A DNA stretch of 64,000 bases, taken from contig CM060854.1 of the NCBI GenBank assembly GCA_030737835.1, positions 15,216,607 through 15,280,606 of the forward strand, given 5' to 3'. Position numbers and translations under genes: made by a program. Positions 52,179 through 64,000 of this stretch are shown here, in pieces. Source of the DNA: Acorus gramineus. Taxonomy: Eukaryota; Streptophyta; Magnoliopsida; Acorales; Acoraceae. The notes beneath the pieces were generated by a model. It saw only the letters and a list, made by a program, of their open reading frames with translations, made no database searches and was not told the origin of the DNA. The stretch's first letter is position 1, and each line of letters begins with the position of its first letter.

Positions 52179-54675
52179 TGATAAGCATATTAATTATACA
52201 TTAAAACCCCTTAATCTAATTTTCTATATCCTTATTTATGTATAATAATAACTAATATTAAGAATTCATGTGTTATTGCAGGTAATTGACTTAAATGATG
52301 ATTATCAATACAAGATATGCTACAAATCAGTTAAAGATGTGAAGGAGAATCAAGAGTTTCTAGAAGATCCTTATGGAAAAAAGATTTGGTTAAGATTGAA
52401 TAAAAATCAATCCAATCAAATATATTCTTCAAAATCCCATCCCACTGTTTTGATCATAACTTTTGCCTCAAGTATCTGATTTATGCTCATGATATGGAGT
52501 TGAAAAGATAATTTCAAGATCTACAAATCACTATTTCATGACAATTTCGTAATTCCATCTTATTACGGGTCAAAAAGCCATCTGAAGATTCTGTAGAAAA
52601 TCAATGATGGGAATTAAATCTAAACTTCATATGAGGAAGGTTGAGGCCAATCTTAACTACCCAATCTTAACCATCCAATATATTGCAAATAAATGGTTGA
52701 GATTCAAGAGCTGAAGGCTACAAAAGAGGGGAGGCACAAAGAGAAAAAGGAGAAGAAGGATTCAAGAGTTTTGCTTTGTTTTTGTTTTTCTTTTCATCTC
52801 ATATATTTTGATTCTTGTATTCTATTAGATCTGAATTTTAATATTAATTTTGTGTTTTTATTTTCAAGAATTTTTTAATAATATGATGTCTTTTATTTTT
52901 CTTTTCTTTTATTTCATCATGTCTTCTAGTAGCTAAATCTTCAACTAGGGTTGAAGATGAAACCATGCAATGCTAGTTTAGGATTTTATATTTAGATTTG
53001 AATTCTCCATATTGTTTGCTTTATTGCGTATCAATCTCTCCTTCAATTCTCTTTTGAAACCTTTTGTGTGAATTTCTTATTGCCTTCTTCAAAAATCTCT
53101 TGTATTTGATTTGATAAAATATGCTTTGATTAAGTTCTATGATATTTTATGCTCTTCTTAACATGTTGAATATTGAGTTGGTAGATTTTATAAAGGGAAG
53201 GGAGATAGATCATGTTATACTTGTGTCACTTTTAGCCTGCAGGTAACCGTTAGAGCGTCCTGGCAGTTTTTAAAAATTTTTAGGGTTTTCGATCGGAACC
53301 GCTAATTTTTGGACTGTTAGCTATCGTCCTGAGCTAGAGGACTCCGATTGGAAATCTAACTGCATATTTGGTGTCCTGGTGCCATTTTAGACCTCTCACA
53401 AAAATTTCATCGAATTCCGGCATCGTTTACAAAAATTTCACAGTTCCGGGGCGTATCCGGGTTTTTAAGTCGCGCACAATAAATAAGTGGGATCTAAAAT
53501 CCCGAGTTACTGTTCATCGTCCCTACCAAATCGTTTTCTCTCTCCCCTCTCTCTTTTTCTTACTTTCAAGCCCCCTAGACCCCTCAAACCTAAAAACCTA
53601 AAGCACGGGAAGTGTAGATCGGGTCCCGATCTACACACCGGTGTCTTCAAATCCCGTTTCCGGCGATCCTAGCCTCCCCGACCTCCCCTCTTTGTCCTCT
53701 GATTTGGCCCGTTTCGAAGGCCAAGGTAGATCGGGGCATAAGAGAGCCGTTGAGAAGGGTTTCGGTGCGCGGAGAGCACCCGGACTTCGCTTCCTCCCCT
53801 CGGTAAGGCCTCTTTCTTCACTTTTCTTGCATAGATGTATGCTAGGAGTGTGGATCTGTGTATGAGGGGTGGTCGGCGGCTGTGGGAGGCCGTCGGAGGG
53901 CGGTGGAGGTGGTCGGAGGTCGGTGGGTGGTGGTTTGGGTGGTCTCGGGCAGCAGGGGGTGGTCTCGGGCTGGTGGGAGGTGTTCTCGGGCAGCAGGCAG
54001 AGCAGCAGCAGCGCGCAGGCTGGGCGCGCGCGGTCATGCGCGCGTGCGTGCGCGGGCGTGCGTGCGCGCGGCGTGCAAGCAGGCGCGCGCGGGAGGCGTG
54101 CTGTGCTGGTCGTGCAGGCGTGCTGGGCGGCTGGTGCGGGGCGGCTGGTGCTGGGCGAGCTGAGCACGAGGTGCTGGGCGGCTGGTGCTGGGCGGGCTGG
54201 TGCGCGAGGAGCTGGTGGTGCGTGCGCGAGGTGGTGGCTGAGGCAGCGGAGGTGCGTGCGCGAGGTGGTGGCCGAGTGCAGGGTGCGCGCGGAGGGCGCG
54301 GCGAGGCCGTGGCGGTGCGCGGAGGGCGCGGCGAGGCCGTGGTGGTGCGCGCGAGGCGCGGCGAGGTGGCGGAGGTGCGCGCGGGGTGCGCGCGAGGCGA
54401 GGCGCTGCGCGCGGGGGCGCGCGGGGTGCTCGCGGGCGGCGCGGGGCGTGCGGGGTGCGTGGGCTGAGGCGCGGCGGTGCGCCCGGGCGGTCGGGTGGCC
54501 GTGCGGGTGGGTGTCGGCCGTGCAGGGGGTTGCCGGAGTACTCGGGCTAGCGTGCGTGCGGGTCGTATGCACGTTTGCCCGAGTGTGGGGTGTTAAGTTG
54601 TGGGTTTATGTATGATCTTGTGTACCTTGTGGTATTTATGGATTTTAACTCACATATTGAATGTCTGTCTTGCAG

Positions 54676-54711
54676 ATCTAGACGGACGGTCGCGCGACGA
54701 CCCAGATACTG
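54676..54711 (+). other. Predicted LTR mini-exon, copy at 53213
   Basis: 36 nt between CTGTCTTGCAG and GTGAGTGGG. The shared frame (from its third base) is open, while another frame contains TAG, which helps to choose the frame common to all copies. Confidence 0.5.
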
Positions 54712-55959
54712 GTGAGTGGGACAATCCAACCCAGTAGAGAGGCGTTATACGCACTTGGGCGTATACCGACCTCTCCTGGGGCACCGTAGATGTATATTAA
54801 CCTGCAATAATATGTAATCCATGCTCGCATGATTTAATTGTAGAGTGCATGCTACCCTAGACTTTACATGTTAGGGACTTGCACCCTTAGGATATGTATA
54901 TGAGCCATGCACTATGTCTCCTGTTTCATGTTAGGAAACCTCGACCTGTGTATGCGTCCTACTAGTTTATTCATTCAATTAAATGCTAGTGTATGTTAAA
55001 TTGCATGCCTTAGGTAATATTATCGGGAGGAGCCTTGCGAGGACAGCGGTGAGACCCGTGTTAGGGTACTCCGTGTTCCTTGTTTGGTTGTCGGGATGTC
55101 CTGTATCGGGACCTCATGCTGCTCTCCCAAGGTTTCTAGTCCCAATAATATTATATGTAATGTTGTATGTTTGGTATAATTATTAGCATGAGTAGTGAAT
55201 ATTATAGGGGAGGGGCCTTGCGAGGACAGCGGTGAGACCCGTGTTAGGGTACTCCGTGTTCCTTGTTTGGTTGTCGGGGTATCCTGTATCGGGAACTCAC
55301 GCCGCCCTCCCGAGTTTCTTTCCCCCAATGATATTCCAACATTGCTTTTGATTGTACTTATTTCCCCGCATCTTGGATATGCGCCCTGGAGGAACTCTGA
55401 AGAGTTCATGACATTTGAGTGGTAGAGATGTATTGTCGGCGGATCCGAGTGGATCATATGCGTATGGATAGGCTGTTATGTTCACTGCGTTGGATCCGGT
55501 AGAGGCTACCCCCAGCGTTAGAAAGGCCGTCCTTCGGAGGACCCACATCAGTAGGCGCCTCCCGATTTTTGTGACGGACTGTGCTGAAGTTGTGGGTGGA
55601 GACCAAGCGGCCTACGGAGTGGAGGGAGAGACTATCGGTGGACCAAGGGTAACCAACAGCCTAGTCAGTCCCAAAATCCTATGTCACCCGTGGTAGGGTG
55701 AGGGTGAGGGTGTAGTGGGTTGGCGATGAGCGACCTACTGGATTTGTGAATAGATGATTATCAGTCCCAATAGCCTATGTCACCCATTGATGGGTGAGGG
55801 TGAGGGTGTGGTGGTTCGGCGAAGTACAAACCACTGGATTATGTTGTTATGTCTTGGAGATTGGATAAATAATGGAATTGTGGTAAATATAGTCTGTGAT
55901 GCATGGGTTGTGCTGTTCACTGAGCGTGTGGCTCACCCCTCGCATATGTTTTTCCCCAG

Positions 55960-56024
55960 TGGTCACTGAGCCTGAGCTGGAGCCGGAGCAGCAGTTGGAG
56001 CTTTCCGAGGGATTCCTTCAGTAG
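55960..56024 (+). other. Predicted LTR terminal exon, copy at 53213
   Basis: It follows TTTTTCCCCAG. The frame, in phase with the mini-exon, gives an acidic peptide (TEPELEPEQQLELSEGFLQ) then TAG. It is 12 bases longer than the other copies, a multiple of three. Confidence 0.5.
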
Positions 56025-56898
56025 CGGAGCAGCGCTACGTCCGCGAGTGCCAGAGGCTATCAGCATCCCTTTTCTTGGCTGTATGTATTGTATTTCCGTG
56101 CTGAGCACGTGTTGTATATATTCAGTTGTTACTATGTATATTGGCTCTCACAGGACATATGATTGTGTATCAAGTCTGTAATATGTTTTGGATTACAGAC
56201 TCAGTTTTAGCTTCCGCTATATTGTGTATATATTATGTCAGCCCTGTTTGATCTGTGTTGTCATTTTATTTGTGGTTTAGAGTATATATATTTGACCTCC
56301 TGTGTAGGTTTCTGATATGATATATACACCTGCCGCGTCCCGGGGACGGCCGCCCTGGGGCGTGACAGATCATTCTATTAGGTTTTCATAAATCAAGGTT
56401 TTTAATCGTAGAATCATCTTCAAGGATCTCTTGTTTAGGGTTTGATAGGGTATGTTTGATTAACTATTTGATATATCCTCCTCATTCTCTTCCTAATATG
56501 TGAATATTGAGATGATTATTTTGATTTCAAATCTGATTTTATGAAATAATTAATATAATTTTAAATATTTATTTTCCGATTGGTATTTGATTAACGTCAA
56601 TATTGATTGAGTTATATGGTGAAATTTCATATTTGAATATAATTCCTAAATTGGTATTGCATGGTGGATTCTAAAACCCTAGTTATCTTTTCATATTAAT
56701 ATTCTCTTTTTAATAATAATAATAATAATAAAAAAAACTTCATCAATCTTTCTTTCTAGTTCGATTAGTTAAATTGATTAATAATCTGATTTGAACAATT
56801 CTCTGTGGGTTCGACCCGTATTTGCTAGATCTATACGTCTGTAACGATCCGTGCACTTGCGGTAATTATTAACAACTTACAAAATTCAATCAAGTTTT

Positions 56899-56916
56899 TG
56901 GCGCCGTTGCCGGTGA
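56899..56916 (+). other. Primer binding site, tRNA-Asp (Athila/Tat type)
   Basis: TGGCGCCGTTGCCGGTGA is the primer site typical of Athila/Tat Ty3 elements, complementary to the 3' end of tRNA-Asp apart from a mismatch. It fixes the LTR end at 56892. Confidence 0.92.
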
Positions 56917-57758
56917 TTTGTTTCAAATGAAATTTGATATTTATTTATCTTTCAGATTAGTTTTTTTATGTTTTTGCTGATTTTTTTTCTTCTCTCTTTA
57001 TGTTTTGTAGGATATCTAGAACCTACAAGAACACAACAAGGAATGGTGTAAGGCTTAGACCATTCTTTCTCTAAACGAGCATCCAAAAGTGTTCAAAGGC
57101 AACCCATAAGGTGAACCATTTCATCACGGCTAAAAAAGTGGATTTAATTCTTCCCTCACTGTGTGGTGAGTATTTCATTCACCCACAAATCTTCTGCAGT
57201 GGGTTATTTTTGGGGTTGATCGGGATTTTGTGTGTGCATTTTTCAATTAGCATACATTAATTAATCCATCTAAGGGTTTTCCCACATAACATAAGGTGGG
57301 GATTTCATCACCCTTCCTTGGCCCACAAATCATCATCTTGAGCATTTGTCAAACCCATGAGCCTAATTAAATTAAAATGAATTAGACTTGGCCCTAGGTT
57401 TTCGAGCCCAATAAGACAAGAGACGCCAAGAAATACTCCAGTGAGCAATTAACCATTTAATGATGTCTAGGAAAGTGATTTCATAAGGTTTCTATCTTAA
57501 AGGACGTGGTTACTTAATTGAGGAACACGCGAAAGCATGGAAGACCCCCCACTAATCCTTTACACTTTCCTGGTTGTTGGGTGGTTGATCGTAAACTGGT
57601 AAACTTGAGGTTTATCTTGGAACAGTTAGGAGCTGTCCATTTAGGGAGAAACATCCTCAAGAACTAGATCTCTTAAAAATCATCTTCCCTCACTTAACAA
57701 GATAAATCCTAATTTGTTGATTGTTGAAATATGTCTATGATTTGGGGTATTTTGATTT
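56917..57758 (+). other. Leader between primer site and gag
   Basis: Non-coding stretch of about 840 bases, ordinary for Athila-type elements. No frame or repeat is supported. Confidence 0.55.
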
Positions 57759-58798
57759 ATGAGCATTTGGTCTAGGGATTCTAAAAACCGATTGATTCGT
57801 ATTGATACACTTGATTATCCCATCATTTCATCTGAACCAACCATCACTATGGATAACACAGGAGCTGCTATTCCAAAGACCTTGAAGGATTACATGTATC
57901 CATCTAGAACTACGCAACCCTCATGCATTGTGTTACCAACAACCAATGCTAACAACTTTGAGATCAAGCCTGGGATGATTAATATGCTTCCAAAATTTGA
58001 TGGATCTGAAGATCCATATCTTTTTATTAGGGAATTTGAGAAGTTTGTTCCACACTAAAACTTCAACAGCTAACTGATGATTCCATCCGGTTGAGGTTAA
58101 TCAACTTCTCCCTCAAAGATAATGCTAAAAAGTGGTTGTATGCCCTACCTGCAAATTCTATCAACACTTGGGATCAATTAGTTATGATATTTTTGAAGAA
58201 GTTCTTTCCTAATCATAAAACTGCTAAGATTCGCATGAATATAAATCAATTCATTCAAAAGGATGGAGAATCTTTATGGAGATATTTAGAGAGATTCAAG
58301 GACTTGTTGTTGCAATGTCCTCATCATGGATTTGAGGTTTGGAGGTTAGTGCAAATTATATATGAAGGTTTGAATTACACCACAAGGACTATGGTTGAAT
58401 CAATGTGTAGTGGTGAATTACTAATAAAAATGAAACTGAGGCATGGGCATTTCTGGAAGAAGTAGCTGAAAAATCCATGCAATGGGAGACAATTAGAGAG
58501 CCTGAGAAACCCATACCTTCTAAGGGAGGTATTCATTCCATTAATAGTAGCTTTGAGTCTGAAGCTAAGTTTGCATCTCTCATTCGTAGAGTAGAGGCCC
58601 TAGAGATGAAACCAAATCAAGATTCTGTTAATCAACTCTCCACCTCCACCCTACTACTGTCTGTATTTTATGTAAATCTTCAAATCACCTAATGGAAGAC
58701 TATCCTTCCTTGTCATCCCACAAGGAAAGTTGGGCCAAACATGCCAATAGCTTACAATGGAGGAAAAATAACACATATGCTCAAACTTATAATCCTGG
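57759..58798 (+). pseudogene. Athila-type gag, multiply frameshifted
   Basis: The frame opens MSIWSRDSKNRLIRI and runs to a capsid segment NMLPKFDGSEDPYLFIREFE, is shifted near 58040, continues LINFSLKDNAKKWLYALP..FLKKFFPNHKTAKIR, is shifted again near 58425, and continues AWAFLEEVAEKSMQWE. The zinc knuckle region near 58665-58710 reads CILCKSSNHLMEDYP with Tyr where the last Cys is expected. This is the retrotrans_gag family of the Athila lineage. At least three frame changes make it inactive. Confidence 0.85.
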
Positions 58799-59951
58799 AT
58801 GGAGGAATCATCCAAATCTCAAGGCCCACATCAGGGAGGCCCACAGGGACCTCCTCAAGCTCTCATGAATCCTAGACCTAACATAGGACCCACTCTTACT
58901 CCATTTCCTCCGCCTGGTTTTCAAATAGAAAACGAGAAGAAGTTCTCCTCCTTAGAGAAAGGGTTAGATGTTCTTATGAAGTCCACTCAAAATTTAACTC
59001 AATCATCCTCCCAGATGTCTGCCACTTTGAATCAATTTATGCAATCTACAGGGCAAATCCTTCAATCCACCACCCAGGCAATCTCCCGTCTCGAGATTCA
59101 AGTTGGTCAATTGGCCACCACCATGAGTGAGAGAGAGAAAGGAAAGTTTCCTAGTCAACCTGAACCCAACCCTAGAGGACCCATTCTTCAAGGACAAATC
59201 CAAGATTCTTCTAGTAACCAGTCCAACCAGGTTAATGCAATCACTACTCTTAGGTCTGGTAGACAAGTGGACAACAAGGTTATTATGCCTAGCAATGATG
59301 TTGAAGATGATAAGGATAAGCCCAAATTTATTCATGAGGACCCAGATTCTGAACCCATCCCTCCTAGCCCATCCATCCCAGAGAAAGCAAAGCCCAATGA
59401 TTCTCCTGAGAGAGTTTATGTTCCCAAGGCCCCATATCCTCAGCGATTAGGTTCAACTAAGAAATCTGCCCAGCTAGATAAAATTTTAGAGGTGTTTAAG
59501 CAAGTTCGCGTGAACATTCCGCTCCTAGATGCTATCCAACAGGTACCAACCTATGCTAAATTTTTGAAGGACTTATGCACCCAAAAGAGGACCAATAATG
59601 TACCCAAGAAAGCTTTCCTAGCATCCCATGTAAGCTCCATTCTTTCATGTGAAACTCCAATCAAGTATAAGGACCCAGGTTGTCCCACCATTTCATGTGT
59701 GATTGGAGACACTCGTATTGATCGAGCTTTGCTAGACTTAGGTGCGAGTGTAAATCTACTGCCCTATTCAGTGTACAAACAGTTAGGCATAGGAGAATTG
59801 AGGCCTACCCCAGTGACCTTACAATTAGCAGATCGATCTGTGAAAATTCCTAAAGGAGTCATTGAGGATGTCTTGATTAAGGTTGGGGATTTCATCTTTC
59901 CTGTTGACTTTATAGTTTTAGAAACCCAACCTGTTCTAAACCCGAAAGGGC
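58799..59951 (+). pseudogene. Athila-type gag C-terminus and protease
   Basis: One long frame: a Pro/Gln-rich linker with a coiled-coil-like stretch (LNQFMQSTGQILQSTTQAI), ITTLRSGRQ, then the retropepsin domain with RALLDLGASVNLLPYSVYK, where the catalytic motif is DLGA rather than DSGA/DTGA (the DLGA form is usual in Athila). It ends ..NPKGHGYI at 59965, where about 20 bases seem to be missing before the next frame starts (ATSNALINCRNGLM). Confidence 0.85.
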
Positions 59952-61711
59952 ATGGCTACATCTAATGCTTTGATTAACTGTCGAAATGGATTGATGAAAT
60001 TATCTTTTGGAAATATGACAGTTGACCTAAATATCTTCCACATTGGAAAACAACCAGGAGATTATAATGATGAATTAGAGGATGTGAATTCTATTGAAGA
60101 AATAATTGAAGATTTGAAACATCATTCTATGAGCACGAAAGATCCTTTGGAGTTTTGTCTTGCCCACTTTGGAGAAAATTTTGATATGGAAAAATCGATC
60201 ATGGAAGTAAATGCTCTCCTAGATTCAGAACCAACCATCCCATTTAATAAGTGGCAACCAAAGCTTGAGCCCCTTCCTTTGTCACAATCACCACCCCTTC
60301 CTTCCATTGATAAGCCTCCCAAGCTAGAACTTAAGCCTCTTCTAGACAATTTGAAATATGTTTTCTTAGGTCCAACTGAAACCCTTCCTGTAATTATTGC
60401 TTCTGATCTTAATGAGGAACAAGAAGGTGAGCTAATCAATGTCCTTAGGGAACATAAAGAGGCCATTGGGTGGAGTATGGCAGACATTAAAGGAATAAGT
60501 CCATCTGTGGTTCAACACCGAATTCATCTTGAGGACAATACAAGTATTTCTGAGGAATTACAAAGGCGTTTGAATCCTCTCATGAAGGAGGTTGTAAGAG
60601 CTGAAGTTTTAAAACTTCTTGATGTTGGGATCATTTATCCCATTTCTGATAGTAAATGGGTAAGCCCGATTCATGTTGTTCCTAAGAAATCTGGCATTAC
60701 AGTGATAAAGAATGATGAAAATGAATTAATTCCCACTAGAGTACAGACTAAGTGGCGTGTATGCATTGATTACCGTAAATTAAATTCTGCCACTAGGAAG
60801 GATCATTTTCCACTCCCATTCATAGATCAGATGTTAGAAAGGTTGGCCGGTCATGCTTTTTACTGCTTCCTTGATGGTTATTCTGGTTATAATCAGATTC
60901 CCATAGCTCTAGAGGATCAGGAGAAGACCACCTTCACCTGTCCTTTTGGGACATTCGCTTGCCGTCGCATGCCCTTTGGGTTATGCAATGCACCGACGAC
61001 TTTTCAGAGGTGTATGATTAGCATTTTCTCTGATATGATAGAGCGTTTCCTTGAGGTATTCATGGATGATTTCTCAGTATTCGGATCAACATTTTCTGAT
61101 TGTTTACACCACCTCTCTCTTGTACTAATCAGGTGTAAGGAGAAAAATTTGGTACTAAATTGGGAGAAATGTAATTTTATGGTGAAAAGGGGAATTGTTT
61201 TGGGTCATGTGGTTTCAGATAAAGGTATTGAGGTAGACAAGGCCAAGATTGATTTAATTACTAATCTTCCTCCCCTAAGGACTGTTAAGGAAATTCAATC
61301 ATTTTGGGACATGCAGGCTTTTATAGGAGATTCATTAAGAATTTTAGTAAAAAAGCTAGACCCTTAAGCAATTTATTGACTAAGGATATTCCCTTTGCGT
61401 TTGATGATTTTGAAAGCTTAAAAAAGGAGTTAACCTCAGCCCCTATCATTAGACCTCTAGATTGGACCCAACCCTTTGAACTCATGTGTGATGCTTCTGA
61501 CTATGCTATATGTGTTGTTTTGGGTCAACGAATTAATAAACTCCCCCATGTGATATCCTATGCCAGTAGGACATTGAATGATGCACAACTTCTCTATTCC
61601 ACCACTGAGAAAGAATTCCTAGCTGTATTCTTTGCCTTAGAGAAATTTCGATCATATTTGATAGTTCTAAGGTCAATGTCTATTCTTATCATGCGGCTCT
61701 TAGATACCTTC
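59952..61711 (+). pseudogene. Athila-type reverse transcriptase and RNase H, truncated
   Basis: RT motifs: VCIDYRKLNSATRKDHFPLP, FLDGYSGYNQIPIA, MPFGLCNAPTTFQRCM and catalytic FMDDFSVFG (Asp-Asp present). A frame change near 61304 leads to GHAGFYRRFIKNFSKKARPL, then RNase H with LMCDASDYAICVVLGQ and STTEKEFLAVFFALEKF. A further shift occurs near 61660. RNase H is cut at 61711 by an antisense LTR; the integrase would lie beyond the window. The lineage call rests on the MDDFSVFG motif, the tRNA-Asp primer site and the TGATAAG LTR start. Confidence 0.9.
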
Positions 61712-62048
61712 TGTCACGCCCCAGGCGTCCCCGGGACGCGACAAGTGTATATATAATATCAGAATCTACACAGGAGGTCAATAATATCATACAGAAGCAG
61801 CCAAAATGACACACAGACAACAAAAGCAAGGCTGACAGGATATATACACCAAATGCGGATAACTAAGACTGAATCTGTAATCAAAACACACTACAGACTC
61901 CATACATAATCACATGTCCTGTGAGAGCCAATATACATATAAAGACATCCAAATACCACCAAACGCGTGCCCAAGCACGGAAAATAATACATACTGGTAC
62001 AAGGGATGCTGATAGTCTCTGCAACTCGCGGGACGTGGCGCTACTCCG

Positions 62049-62101
62049 CTACTGATGAAGTCCCTCAGGGAGCTCCTCCTCTGGATCCGACTCAGATGAC
62101 A
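62049..62101 (-). other. Predicted LTR terminal exon, antisense copy
   Basis: On minus it follows TTTTCTTCAG and reads SSESDPEEELPEGLHQ then TAG, in the same phase as the other copies. Confidence 0.5.
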
Positions 62102-63348
62102 CTGAAGAAAATATATTGTGCGAGGGGTGAGCCACACGCTCAGTGAACGGCACAACCCAAGCATCACAGACAATATTGACCACAACCAGATAAACCTTAA
62201 CATCCACAACCACATTTACCATAGCCACCAATAATCAACAATTCCTCAACTAGTGGGTCGCTACCGCCAACCCACTACACCCTCACCCTCACCCTCAATG
62301 GGTGACCAAGGATGTTGGGACTAATCAACACAAAACCAGCGGGTCACTTCCGCCAACCCGCTACACCCTCACCCTCAATGGGTGACCAAGGATATTGGGA
62401 CTTACTACACCAATCCAGCAGGTCGCTATCGCCAACCTACTACACCCTCACCCTCACCCCTCAACAGGAGTGACATAGGATATTGGGACTGACAATCATC
62501 CATAGACAAATCCAGCGGGTCGCTCATCGCCAACCCACTACACCCTCACCCTCACCCTCAACAGGTGACATAGGCTCTTGGGACTGACTAGGCTGTTGGT
62601 CACCCTTGGTCCACCGATAGTCTCTCCTCACTCCGTAGGTCGTTTGGCCACTCCCACGTTCAGCACAGTCCTTCACCAAATCAGGAGGCGCCTACTACTG
62701 GGAGCCCCTGCACGGGACAACCTGTCTAACGCTGAGGTAGTCTCTAAAGGATCCAACGAAGGGAACAGAACAGCCTATCCATCGCATATGATCCACTCGG
62801 ATCCGCAGACAACACATCATAACAACACTAATGTTCTGAATTCCTCAGAACCCACCAGGGCGCATAACTACGATGCGGGGAACATGCATAAGGTTATAAC
62901 AAGGTGGAATATCGTTGGGGAAAGAAACTCGGGAGGGCAGCGTGAGTTCCCGTTATAGGACACCCCGACAACCAAACAAGGAACACGGTGTACCCTAACC
63001 CGGGTCTCACCGCTGTCCTCGCAAGGCCCCTCCCCTATAATATTCACTATAACATGCATTTTAACATTTACTAGCATTTAATTTAATAAATAAACTAGTA
63101 GGGCACATGCATCGGCCGGGCTTCCTAACATGGAACCAGGGGACATGCTGCATGGCTCATACACAAACCCTAAGGGTGCAAGTCCCTAACATGCAAAGTC
63201 TAGGGTAACATGCATTCTACAATTTAATCATGCTCGCATGATATACACATTACAATATGCCAATATTTATCCATGGTGCCCCAGGAGAGGTTGGTATACG
63301 CCCAAGTGCGTATAACACCTCTCTACTGGGTTGGATTGTCCCACTCAC

Positions 63349-63384
63349 CGGTATTTGGGTCGTCGCGCGACCGTCCGTCTAGAT
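63349..63384 (-). other. Predicted LTR mini-exon, antisense copy
   Basis: On minus, 36 nt between CTGTCTTGCAG and GTGAGTGGG; close to the copy at 54676, with the same open third frame. Confidence 0.5.
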
Positions 63385-64000
63385 CTGCAAGACAGACATT
63401 CAATATGGTGAGAACAATGCATAAAATACCCAAAAATACATCTAAAATACCCAACACTCGGATAAACGTACATACGGCCCGTACGCACGTGTATCCGAGC
63501 ATCCCGACTCACTCCCGAACCCACCGGGCAGCCGCACGCACGGCCACCCGCCCCGGGCGCAGAGCCGAGCCCCTGCCCGGGCGCCAAGGCGCACTGCCGA
63601 GCCCAGCCCGCACACCCGGACACCACCGGCGCACTGTCGCACGCCGGCCCGCGCGCCCCGACGCACCGCCGCACGCACGCGCACGCTCGCGCGCGCCCGC
63701 GCGCACCCCGCGTCCAGCCCAGCGCGCCCCCGCGCGCACTGCATGCACGCCCCAGCACGCGCACGCACTGGCCCCCAGCACCGCGCGCACTGGCCCCCAG
63801 CACCGCGCCCAGGCGCATGCCCTGGCGCCCTGCCCAGCACCCAGGCACAGTGCCCAGGCGCCCTGCTCGCGCGCGCGCACGCTTGCGCGCGCCCGCGCGC
63901 ACTCCCGCGCACACTCCCGCTCGCGCCAGCACCCGTGCGCACCCGCGCGACCACTCTGCGCGCATTCGCGCACCCGCGCGCGACTGCGCGCCCGACTGCG

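Larger units (their letters stand above)
53213..56367 (+). repeat. Solo chromovirus-family LTR inside the Athila LTR
   Basis: It starts TGTTATACTTGTGTCAC and ends GGGGCGTGACA, with perfect target duplication GATCA (53208-53212 and 56368-56372). At 3155 bp it has a donor GTAAGG at 53813, a GC-rich tract (about 54000-54530), the 36-nt segment at 54676, two tandem copies of the 122-bp cassette (55024-55146 and about 55207-55335), two GGGTGA modules (about 55690-55830) and the terminal acidic frame from 55960. It is younger than the Athila element it entered. Confidence 0.95.
52179..56892 (+). repeat. Athila-type 5' LTR, split by a solo LTR
   Basis: It starts TGATAAGCATATTAATT at 52179 and ends ..CAATCA at 56892, six bases before the tRNA-Asp primer site. 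Without the inserted solo LTR (53213-56367) and one copy of its target duplication it measures about 1.55 kb. The antisense fragment at 24690-25748 is an independent copy of the first part and confirms the join. The matching 3' LTR lies beyond the window. Confidence 0.85.
61712..64000 (-). mobile_element. Antisense chromovirus-family LTR, runs off the window
   Basis: On + it begins TGTCACGCCCCAGGCGTCC, the complement of an LTR end. It carries, in reverse order, the terminal acidic frame (62101-62049), four GGGTGA modules (about 62245-62560), one copy of the 122-bp cassette (about 62925-63050), the 36-nt segment (63384-63349) and the GC-rich tract (63480-64000), where the window ends. The bases before it, CCTTC (61707-61711), would be the target duplication; the partner is unseen, so solo or full-length status is unknown. 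Confidence 0.9.

Noticed and set aside
53631-54572. 313-codon open frame on minus
   Set aside because: Same cause: GC-rich tract of the solo LTR, low-complexity translation, overlapping open frames on the other strand.

Overview
The window is nuclear DNA of a flowering plant, on the evidence of spliced genes with GT..AG introns, plant-type Ty3 retrotransposons primed by initiator tRNA-Met and tRNA-Asp, hAT and Harbinger-type miniature elements, a tRNA-derived SINE, and a MULE-type locus carrying a FAR1/FRS-like transposase and a Ulp1-like protease. I cannot name the species. Only one ordinary host gene is visible; nearly everything else is nested mobile DNA in various stages of decay.

Layout. 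1-2608: antisense LTR remains, one carrying a hAT element with a perfect 8-bp target duplication. 2609-16017: a chromovirus (Tekay/Del-like) with 2.5-kb LTRs, initiator-Met primer site, broken gag-pol and polypurine tract; its gag is interrupted by a 3.5-kb solo LTR of the same superfamily (5683-9149, target duplication CAGAC). 16018-16631: remainder of the antisense LTR that the chromovirus entered. 16632-24.7 kb: an old MULE-like locus, with an FRS-type transposase fragment on + and a Ulp1-type protease gene on -, the latter split by two LTR halves joined head to head (18821-21212). 24.7-30.6 kb: relic DNA, including an antisense Athila-type LTR fragment and back-to-back LTR ends. 30900-40634: a ten-exon DEAD-box RNA helicase gene of the DBP2/p68 class on -, all motifs present but with a stop and frameshift in exon 8; its long introns hold LINE fragments and a hAT MITE. 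41.4-42.9 kb: a SINE with an 18-bp target duplication and a Harbinger-like MITE. 42.9-52.2 kb: gene-poor DNA with an antisense solo LTR. 52179-61711: a decayed Athila-type element whose 5' LTR contains a solo chromovirus LTR (53213-56367, target duplication GATCA) and whose RNase H is cut by an antisense LTR running off the right edge.

The most unusual signal lies in the LTRs of the chromovirus superfamily. Five copies share a 36-nt segment bounded by a 3' splice consensus and GTGAGT. Downstream, each has another acceptor followed by a short acidic reading frame ending at TAG. Upstream, most have a GTAAG-type donor. The extremely GC-rich, fast-changing centre of the LTR lies wholly inside the first predicted intron. 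This suggests a spliced leader or small split reading frame carried within the LTR. It is inferred from comparing the copies with each other; transcript data would decide it.
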